10,749 bases of DNA, from NCBI GenBank assembly GCA_023411445.1, contig JAEYOT010000383.1, positions 1-10,749 on the forward strand. The letters are read 5' to 3'. Positions 1 through 7,990 of the stretch are shown here, in pieces. The stretch's first letter is position 1; each line of letters starts with the position of its first letter. This DNA is from Pseudomonadota bacterium. Its GTDB lineage: Bacteria > Myxococcota_A > Polyangia > Polyangiales > Polyangiaceae. The translations under genes were made by a program, and so were the position numbers. The notes below the pieces were generated by a model, which was not told where the DNA came from, ran no database searches, and saw only the letters and a list, made by a program, of their open reading frames with translations.

Positions 1-251
1 TTTTATAAGAGACCGGTCCACGGCTGTGACAGCCCAACGCCCCCGACCGCTGCCGGCGGCGAGCGGTGACCGATGCCCCCGATGGACATCCGACTGCTGC
101 CGCGGCGATCGGTGACCGAGGTCCGAGGTCCCAATCGGGTCACGACGGGCCGCGCGGCTGGATCACGAACCCTTCCAGCACCTGCACGACCGAGGCCCCC
201 GCGACGCTGAGCGGTGCAGCAAGATGGTCCGATCGCCGCGCTGTTTCCCAC
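1..251. other. Intergenic, no gene recognised
   Basis: No reading frame here has a recognisable protein. The short open frames on both strands are Arg/Pro/Gly-rich, as expected by chance at this GC content. A ten-base motif, cggtgaccga, occurs twice (64-73 and 110-119). The end of the stretch holds one copy of a 25-base repeat (213-237) that recurs at 1088-1112. The stretch lies outside the inner terminal repeats of the insertion sequence relic that starts near 252. Confidence 0.5.
213..237 (+). repeat. 25-base direct repeat, left copy
   Basis: The copy begins ggtgcagcaagat and ends tcgcc. It matches 1088-1112 at 22 of 25 positions in the same orientation, 875 bases away. The two copies bracket the IS21-type relic. 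They are too long and too diverged to be a recent target-site duplication. Their origin is not known. Confidence 0.6.
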
Positions 252-295
252 TCGCCACCCTCATGGAGCCACCAATTTTCAGGATGATGGAGCCA
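252..295 (-). repeat. IS relic, left terminal repeats (two copies)
   Basis: Read on the minus strand, 295-274 begins tggctccatcatcctgaaaa. It matches the right-end copy at 872-893 at 19 of 22 positions. A second unit follows at 271-252, reading tggctccatgagggtggcga. The pair is inverted relative to the five copies at the other end, as expected for the two ends of one element. Confidence 0.75.
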
Positions 296-346
296 GGTGG
301 GGAACTCAACGACCGAAAGGAAGTGGTGGCACGTCTGCCGCCGGCC

Positions 347-776
347 ACCGGCGGGTGGGTCGTCCACGCGCACCATCGGGCCCACCACCGACACCGAGCG
401 TCGTCTGGGCCCAGCGGCGCAGCGTGGCAGACGAGACGTCGATGCCATCAGCCAAGAGCTCGTGAATCCGCACCATCGTGAGCGGCTCGTCTTGCTTGAG
501 CCACCGCTCGATTTGAATTGCGCCGCGACTCAAGCCGTTGCCGTGGATCGGAGACCGCCGGTAACGGCCGAGCCTTTACGCACTGCGCGACATCACGCAC
601 GCTCGTCGGTCAAGACGTCGCTCGGTCCCAGCCCGGGCGACGTCGCCGCCTCAACGTAGCGGCTCGCTGTGCGCCGCTAACAGCACTCTCGCGCGCCTTT
701 TGTCGCGCGCTCTGCCCCGCCGCCCAGCGCCGGAGCACTCCTTCACGTCGATCATCGTCAATTCCCGAAAGCCCAT
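347..776 (-). pseudogene. istA: istA-like transposase 5' fragment, multiple frameshifts (IS21 family)
   Basis: Pieces of an IstA-type transposase N-terminus can be followed in order on the minus strand, changing frame several times. The start is MGFRELTMIDVKE (ATG at 776-774). One base is missing near 737-741, after which the text continues as VLRRWAAGQSARQ in another frame. RYVEAATSPGLG and DVLTDER follow in a third frame near 602-678. VRDVAQCVKARPLP (600-544) is next, then IERWLKQDEPLTMVRIHELL and SSATLRRWAQTTLG (about 515-390), and finally VRVDDPPAG (373-347). These correspond to the helix-turn-helix, helical linker and second DNA-binding segment that precede the DDE catalytic core in IstA. 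The catalytic core is absent. At least four frame changes show the gene is dead. Assignment to the IS21 family rests on recalled family motifs, not on a search. Confidence 0.75.
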
Positions 777-871
777 GGCTGCCTCCCGACGGCGTCCTGC
801 AGCGTCGTCGAGAAGCACCCTGCCTGCTCTTCCAGTCGTCTCGCTCAGTCACCCGGCCCAGCGCCTGGAAA

Positions 872-1016
872 TGGCTCCATGACCCTGAAAATCGCGTGGC
901 TCCGTGAGGCTGAAATCCACCTCAGCCCACCTTGCAGGCGGCTCCATGACCCTGAAAATCGGGTGGCTTCATGAGGCTGAACAAAGCCGCGGAACCTGGC
1001 TCCATGAGCCTGACGA
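872..1016 (+). repeat. IS relic, right terminal repeats (five copies)
   Basis: Five imperfect copies share the core tggctccatgaN(2-3)ctga. They lie at 872-893 and 939-960 (both continuing ccctgaaaatc) and at 897-917, 964-982 and 997-1016 (continuing ggctga or gcctga). The copies come in pairs, 872/897 and 939/964, with 25 bases between starts in each pair and 67 bases between pairs. This suggests that the end of the element was itself duplicated, or that two nested copies of the element ended here. Confidence 0.75.
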
Positions 1017-1087
1017 TGGGCAGCTGTTTGCCCGGATCCCGCAAGAGGTGGTGCGCCCCGTGAGTTGCGCCATGAGCGAGTGACAGA

Positions 1088-1112
1088 GGTGCAGCAAGAT
1101 AGTCTGTTCGCC
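1088..1112 (+). repeat. 25-base direct repeat, right copy
   Basis: This copy reads ggtgcagcaagat then agtctgttcgcc. It differs from 213-237 at three positions and has the same orientation. See the left copy. Confidence 0.6.
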
Positions 1113-1170
1113 CCGAGCCTGCTGCGGCGTCGCCGATGGCACCTGGCCCCGGCGTGCGATCACTGCCGCC

Positions 1171-1266
1171 GAAATCATTGAGGAAATTTAGTTCCGGTTT
1201 GTACTACCGGCTGTCAGCGGGTCGGATACGCGAAATCATCGGAGAAAACGAAGTTCCGATTTGAAC
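1171..1266 (+). repeat. Paired AT-rich motif, left array (two units about 61 bases apart)
   Basis: Unit one (1171-1204) and unit two (1232-1266) both begin gaaatcat and contain agttccg followed by tttg. About 26 of 35 positions agree. The first unit also resembles the minus-strand sequence at 10175-10142 (23 of 34 positions, including gaaatcattg). Multiple short repeats at one end recall IS21-type termini of a second element, but no transposase pieces are recognised next to them. Confidence 0.5.
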
Positions 1267-1306
1267 TGTGCTCGCGTGGCCGATCAGTGCTCGTGGCACG
1301 CCAACG

Positions 1307-1903
1307 TTAGATGCGTCTGACGGGCGATGGCTCCAAGCAGAGGCGTCGGACCCATCGCCGCAAGGTCGAGCCACGCCGCTCTTGATAGTACTTCTCGGCG
1401 CTAGCGCGCGCGCTCTCGCCGTGCTCCAGGCAATCGGCGATAACCGCATAACCCGCCTGCAAGCGCTGGTGATCCTCCGGGAACTCGCGGCGATACTGCT
1501 CCAGCTTCTCACGGAGCAGCGCGCCGCTCCGCGCATCCATCGCATCGTCCAAGCTGGCGACGAAGTGGCGTTCGCGACGCAACCGCTCGTGCGCCGGTGT
1601 GATCGGGTGCGGGTGTCGGTCATGCCCTGCTGCGTCGAGCATCTCGTCGTGCGCAGCCGCGACCACTTCGTCTTGCTCCGGCGCGGGCGCAGCGACCAGC
1701 GGCGCGAGGGCGTGGGGCAGGCGCGATGGCGCGCCGGGCGGGCGCGATGGGGCGCCGGGTGTGAGCGGTGCCGTGGCTGAGGTAGGCGCCGGAGTGTCGA
1801 GCAAGAGGTTGAGGCCGAGCAGGGCGATGCCGACGCCTGCTAGCGCGACGACGGCGCGTGCGACGTGGTGAGGGGCAGAGCCGGAGGGGGCGCGCGAGCT
1901 CAT
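1307..1903 (-). CDS. Single-pass membrane protein of unknown function, coupled to M64 lipoprotein
   Basis: The protein has 198 residues and no recognised family. Residues 1-14 are basic, and residues 15-35 form one hydrophobic segment (VALAGVGIALLGLNLLL), predicted to be a membrane anchor or uncleaved signal. A Pro/Ala-rich linker follows (about 37-78) and contains a tandem seven-residue repeat, PGAPSRP then PGAPSRL, encoded by two 21-base copies (1721-1741, 1742-1762). The C-terminal part (about 104-190) is charged and probably helical, with Arg and Glu throughout, and may be a small periplasmic domain. The ATG overlaps the TGA of the upstream peptidase gene by four bases (ATGA), which fixes the start and implies translational coupling. 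This suggests, but does not prove, that the protein works with the peptidase. Codon bias matches that of the neighbouring genes. Confidence 0.75.
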   Translation of the reverse strand: MSSRAPSGSAPHHVARAVVALAGVGIALLGLNLLLDTPAPTSATAPLTPGAPSRPPGAPSRLPHALAPLVAAPAPEQDEVVAAAHDEMLDAAGHDRHPHPITPAHERLRRERHFVASLDDAMDARSGALLREKLEQYRREFPEDHQRLQAGYAVIADCLEHGESARASAEKYYQERRGSTLRRWVRRLCLEPSPVRRI

Positions 1904-3315
1904 GGCACGGTTACGGTCCAGCTGACCGTCTGCTGCGAGCTCTTCCAGGCGTCGCGACGCCAGCAGCGCTGCATATCGGCGCAGGTGCCGGTGTTGTAGC
2001 GCACGAGCGCATCCGTAGCGTTGTCGTAGGCCTTGGCTTCGATGGTGTGCTCGCCGCTCGGTAGGTTGGCAGCGGCGACGTTGAAGGAGGTTCCACCCGC
2101 TTTCGCCACCACGTTGCCGTCCACGCTCCAGTCCACGCTGATCACGGCGGGATCGATCACGTTCACGCGCAGCGTGGTGGGCGCGGCGACGGCGCCTGCC
2201 GCCGGCTCGACGCTGTCCACCGGCTTCACGATGCGCCAGATGTCCATGATGATTTTCTCGCGCGACACGGGGTTGAAGCTGGTGTCCGGATCGTCGCCGA
2301 ACAGGCTGTTCATCATCGAGTTGTCGCTGGGGCGATACTGGCCGGAGGTGTTGCTGCAGTAGCGGCTGCCTTGAATCGTTCCTTGGATGCCGGTCGCGCC
2401 GACGTCGTCGTAGCCAAGCCAGAGCGTCCACTTGCCGTTGGTGGTGCTGGCGTTGGCGGTGGAGTTCACTTCGTTGAACTCGCCGCAGTTGCTGCTGGTG
2501 CCGGAGTATTCGTCCGCTAGTTGGTGGAAGCCGTGGCCGCCTTCGTGCAGCGCCGCGCCGTCCGCGTCCGCGTGGGCGCCGGACCACAGCATCCAGGGGC
2601 TACCGGTGTTCCACCAGCGATTGTTGTTGAGCACGATCGCGTGCCAATCCACCTCGAAGGTGTCGGGCAGCTGCGCGTCGAGCTCAGCCTCTGCGGCTTG
2701 GGTGTTGCAGTTGGCCAGGCGGCTCTCGTCGTCGCCGGTGCAGGAGAAGGGCGTGGGGCCGTTACCGATGCCGCTGTTTTGGCTCACCGTCTTGATCGCG
2801 CAGATGTTCACGAACTTGCGGTAGCGCCCGTAAGGCTCGCCGATGGGCGAGCTGAAGCGCTTCTGCATCGCAACCTCGATGTGCTGCAAGAAGGTGGTGC
2901 TCACGCCGTTCGCGTCATAGCCGTCGCCCAAGATCACGTAGTTGACGCGGTTCGCGGTTGGGCCCGCGTTCTCGATCGCGACGCCGTTCTTGCCGCAATC
3001 GAGCGCCGGACCGGAAGCCGTTCCCCCTTCGCCGCCCGCGACGAAGGAGCCGCCCGAGCCCGCGGCGCCGCCTGCTGCGCCGCTCGCTGCTGCGCCCGCT
3101 CCGCCGGAGCCTGAGCCCGCGTTGGCGCTGCTGCCGCCTTCACCGGCTCCGTCGCCTGCGCCAGCACCACTGGCGGCTCCGGCACTGCTCATGCCGCTGC
3201 CCGCCGCGCCCGGTGCGCCGGCGCTGCCGCCTCCGCCCTCGTCCGTCGAGCTGCCGCTACTGCCACAGGCCACCGTCACGGCCACGATCAACGGGACGTA
3301 TCGCAAGGCCAACAT
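1900..3315 (-). CDS. Secreted lipoprotein with M64 (IgA peptidase-like) metalloprotease domain
   Basis: The product has 471 residues and is probably a zinc endopeptidase anchored by lipid to the outer membrane or cell surface. Residues 1-17 are a short hydrophobic signal ending TVAC, with Cys17 as the likely lipidation site; Thr at -3 is not ideal for a lipobox. Residues 18-104 are a Gly/Ala/Ser linker. The catalytic domain (about 108-365) contains the family opening VNYVILGDGYD (124-134), GRYRKFVNI (163-171) and the zinc motif HEGGH at 257-261 with LADEY after it (266-270). His257, His261 and Glu258 are the expected ligands and catalytic base. The third ligand is not certain. Residues about 372-470 resemble an Ig-like beta sandwich. 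Eight further cysteines suggest disulfides. The ATG at 3315 was chosen over a frame opening at 3474 because it places the signal peptide at the N-terminus and has AAGG just upstream, although only three bases away. The substrate is unknown. Confidence 0.88.
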   Translation of the reverse strand: MLALRYVPLIVAVTVACGSSGSSTDEGGGGSAGAPGAAGSGMSSAGAASGAGAGDGAGEGGSSANAGSGSGGAGAAASGAAGGAAGSGGSFVAGGEGGTASGPALDCGKNGVAIENAGPTANRVNYVILGDGYDANGVSTTFLQHIEVAMQKRFSSPIGEPYGRYRKFVNICAIKTVSQNSGIGNGPTPFSCTGDDESRLANCNTQAAEAELDAQLPDTFEVDWHAIVLNNNRWWNTGSPWMLWSGAHADADGAALHEGGHGFHQLADEYSGTSSNCGEFNEVNSTANASTTNGKWTLWLGYDDVGATGIQGTIQGSRYCSNTSGQYRPSDNSMMNSLFGDDPDTSFNPVSREKIIMDIWRIVKPVDSVEPAAGAVAAPTTLRVNVIDPAVISVDWSVDGNVVAKAGGTSFNVAAANLPSGEHTIEAKAYDNATDALVRYNTGTCADMQRCWRRDAWKSSQQTVSWTVTVP

Positions 3316-3642
3316 GTGCCTTGTGGTTGAGTTTGGTCGATTCGATGGATCAAAAATCGAGATCGCGAGATCGCGAGTCTGCGCAAACTGTGAATCTTCC
3401 AATACATCTGCGGCTACGCAGGCTCTCTCGCGGTGCCGTGACATGGCGGCGCCGGCCCTAGGAAAAGCAGGCAAGCATTCTGTCGGCTCGCCCCTTTACG
3501 ATCACGAAAGTAAAGACAAGCATCCTTGCTCTCGCGAAGCGCGACGTTAGCGCGCGCACGATCGCCCACATCGCGCAACGCGACCGCGGAACGCGAACGC
3601 GCAACGCGCGACGCGCCGGAGCTCAGCGCGTCGGCGCCAAGA
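3316..3642. other. Intergenic between glgB end and M64 lipoprotein start
   Basis: This stretch must hold the end of the glg transcript and the promoter of the lipoprotein gene. No convincing -35/-10 pair was found on the minus strand. It contains a doubled gatcgcga at 3361-3376, two small hairpins near 3494-3528, and a GC-rich, repetitive segment (3541-3618) in which gcgcaacgcg occurs at 3573-3582 and 3599-3608. No small gene is supported. Confidence 0.5.
3494..3528 (-). terminator. Possible weak terminator for the glg operon
   Basis: On the minus strand a hairpin CAAG-GATG-CTTG (3528-3517) is followed by the T-rich run TCTTTACTTTC (3516-3506). A second inverted repeat, ctttac/gtaaag (3494-3499 and 3510-3515), overlaps that run. 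The stems are only four and six base pairs, so this is weak for an intrinsic terminator. The place fits, about 115 bases after the glgB stop and before the next gene. Rho-dependent termination is equally possible. Confidence 0.2.
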
Positions 3643-3670
3643 TCAACGCATCGGCGCCAAGATCAACGCG
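3627..3670 (-). repeat. 20-bp tandem duplication across the glgB stop
   Basis: Two adjacent 20-base units (3627-3646 and 3647-3666) differ at a single base (g at 3630, a at 3650), and a four-base start of a third follows. The upstream copy in reading order encodes the GlgB terminus ALILAPMR. Because 20 is not a multiple of three, the second copy is out of frame and supplies the stop TGA at 3645-3643. Confidence 0.9.
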
Positions 3671-5873
3671 CCGAGCGGCGGGAGCTGCAGCTTGATCGAG
3701 TTTTGGCGGCCGTGCACCGGGATGGGATCGGTCTCCACCACCGTCGTGGTCTGGTACTCGCTGCCGCCGAAGCGGATGTCGTCGCTGCACAGCTTTTCCA
3801 CGTAGCGGCCAGCGGTGGGGACGCCCACGCGGTAGTTGTCGCGCGGCACCGGCGTGAAGTTGAGCACCACCACGACGTGGTCGTTGCCGTCCTTGCGCAA
3901 GAAGGAGAGCACGGTGTTCTCGCGATCGGCGCAGTCGATCCACTCGAAGCCGTCGCCGCTCGGATCTTGCCGCCACATGGCCGGCGTCGCCTTGTACAGC
4001 TTGGACAGCTCGGCGATGTAGTCCTGCAAGGCGCGGCGCTGCGGATGGTCAGCGATGTGCCAATCCAGGCTGGCGTCGTGGTTCCACTCGTTGTGCTGGG
4101 CGAACTCGGTGCCCATGAACAACAGCTGCTTGCCGGGACGCGTGAACTGGTAGGCGATGAGCAGGCGCAGGTTCGCGAGCTTCTGCCAGAAGTCGCCCGG
4201 CAGCTTGTCGACGACGGAGCCCTTGCCGTGCACCACTTCGTCGTGAGAGATGCTGTTGATGAACTTCTCGGTGTACTCGTAGAGCATCGAGAAGGTCAGC
4301 TGATCGACGTGAAACTTCCGGTGCACCGGCTCCTTCTGGAAGAAGCCGAGCGTGTCGTGCATCCAGCCCATGTTCCACTTGAAGTGAAAGCCAAGGCCGC
4401 CCTCTTCCGGCGGCCTGGTGATGCCGCCCCACGCGGTGGACTCTTCCGCGATCGTGAAGGCCCCGGGGCACTCCTGCCGGATGACGGCATTGCACATGCG
4501 CAAGAACTCGATGGCGTCGATGTTCTCGCGGCCGCCGTACGGGTTAGGCACCCATTCGCCATCCTTGCGGCTGTAATCCAGGTAAAGCATCGAGGCGACT
4601 GCGTCCACGCGCAAGCCGTCGATGTGGAACTCTTGCAGCCAGTACAGCGCGTTGGCCACGAGGAAGTTACGGACCTCCAAGCGACCGAAATTGAAGATGA
4701 GCGTGCCCCAGTCCGGGTGCTCGCCGCGTCGTGAGTCCTCGTGCTCGTAGAGGGCGCTGCCGTCGAAGCGGCGTAGCGAGAAGTCATCCTTCGGGAAGTG
4801 CGCCGGGACCCAATCCAGGATCACGCCGATGCCGTGTTGGTGGCAATAGTCCACGAAGTAGCGAAAATCATCGGGCGTGCCGTAGCGAACCGTCGGCGCG
4901 TAGTAGCCCGTCACTTGGTAACCCCAGGACGGGTAGAACGCGTGCTCGGCGATCGGCATCAGCTCGATGTGCGTGAAGCCCAGGCGCTGCACGTGCTCCA
5001 CCAAGCGAGGCGCGATCTCTCGGTAAGAGAGCCAGCGGTTGCCCTCTTCCGGCACGCGCGCCCACGAGCCCAGGTGCACTTCGTACACGCTGAGCGGCTC
5101 GCGCAAGATGTCCTTGCCGGCGCGGGCTTTGAGCCACGCGTCGTCCTTCCACTGGTGGTGCGAAACGCTGACCCGTGAGGCCGTGGCGGGCGGATGCTCC
5201 ATTTCGCGCGCCAGCGGATCGGCCTTGAGGCGCAGCGCGCCCTCTTTCGTCTTGATCTCGAACTTGTAGAGCATGCCCGAGCCGACGCCGGGCACGAAGA
5301 TCTCCCAAACGCCGGAGCTGCCGAGCGCGCGCATCGGCACCAAACGACCGTCCCAGCGGTTGAAGTCGCCCACCACGCTGACGCGTGAGGCGTTGGGGGC
5401 CCACAGCGCAAAGGCGACGCCCTGCACGCCGTTCATCACCTTCGGGCGGGCGCCGAGCGCCTCCCACAGGCGACGGTGGTTGCCCTCACCGATCAAGTGC
5501 AGGTCGATATCGCCCAGGGAGGGGAGAAAACGATACGGATCTTCCCGCTCCCAGGTCTGGCCGTCAGCGAAGCGGAAGCGCAGCTTGTAGTCGAGGGGCA
5601 GGCGGTGCCCAGCCAGGAAGACGGCGAACACGCCGCCCGCCAGGAGCGCCATGGGCCAGCTGCTGCCGCCCATGACCACCTCGCATCCGACCGCGTCCGG
5701 GTGGAACGCGCGGATCACCACGCCCTCCCCACCCCCGTGCTGCGCCGGGTGGGCGCCGAGCACGGCGTGCGGATCGTGGGAGCGATCCTCGATCAGACTG
5801 GTGAGCTTCTCCACGTCCCCGAGCAAGACCGGGTCGGAGGATTGAAAACCTGACGTGCGGATGAAGGAAGCCA

Positions 5874-5874
<1 letters not shown>
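3643..5874 (-). CDS. glgB: 1,4-alpha-glucan branching enzyme
   Basis: GlgB cuts an alpha-1,4-glucan chain and rejoins the piece through an alpha-1,6 bond, making branches in glycogen in the cytoplasm. The product has 743 residues, close to the usual long form with two N-terminal beta domains. An N1 domain lies at about 30-115 and a CBM48-like domain at about 150-235 (FALWAPNASRVSVVGDFNRWDG). The GH13 barrel follows, with the nucleophile Asp424 in DGLRVDAVASMLY, the acid/base Glu477 in FTIAEEST and the third acid Asp545 in ISHDEVVHG. A C-terminal beta domain ends PPLGALILAPMR. The ATG at 5874 shares one base with the glgX stop (TGATG), pointing to translational coupling. A TTG six codons upstream is a less likely start. 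The last codons have been rewritten by a 20-bp tandem duplication. Function is assigned with high confidence from motifs and length. Confidence 0.96.
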
Positions 5875-7982
<2,108 letters not shown>

Positions 7983-7990
7983 GGAGACTC

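Larger units (their letters stand above)
252..1016 (-). mobile_element. IS21-family insertion sequence relic, internally deleted
   Basis: The relic is bounded by inverted sets of short terminal repeats with the core tggctccatga. Two copies lie at the left end (252-271 and 274-295, minus orientation) and five at the right end (872-893, 897-917, 939-960, 964-982, 997-1016, plus orientation). Multiple repeats at each end are typical of the IS21 family. Between them lie frameshifted pieces of the N-terminal part of an IstA-type transposase, read on the minus strand from the right end. Complete IS21 elements are about 2-2.5 kb and carry istA and istB. This one is about 765 bases, so the catalytic part of istA and all of istB are gone. 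It cannot move by itself. Its exact outer boundaries and target duplication could not be fixed. Confidence 0.75.
1017..1306. other. Intergenic, with repeats, between IS relic and the 198-aa gene
   Basis: No gene is supported here. The stretch holds the second copy of the 25-base direct repeat (1088-1112) and a pair of related 34-35-base motifs at 1171-1204 and 1232-1266. It lies downstream of the stop of the minus-strand gene ending at 1307, so a transcription terminator would be expected, but no strong hairpin followed by a T-run was seen on that strand. Confidence 0.5.

Noticed and set aside
872..1016. Possible CRISPR array
   Set aside because: The repeats are imperfect, unevenly spaced (a few to 24 bases apart), and inverted copies occur at 252-295. 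They fit insertion-sequence termini, and no cas genes are present.
969..1178. 69-residue minus-strand open frame
   Set aside because: It runs through terminal repeats and the 25-base repeat, has no recognisable domain and no ribosome-binding site.
1904..2587. Upstream extension of the 198-aa gene (426-codon frame)
   Set aside because: The extension lies inside the M64 gene in another frame and is Arg/Gln-rich shadow text. The ATG in the ATGA overlap precedes a clear membrane segment.
3316..3474. 53-residue N-terminal extension of the M64 lipoprotein
   Set aside because: It would bury the signal peptide and lipidation cysteine in the interior of the protein. The extension has no conserved features.
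3526..4734. 402-codon plus-strand open frame
   Set aside because: It is antisense to glgB and has low-complexity composition without any family resemblance.
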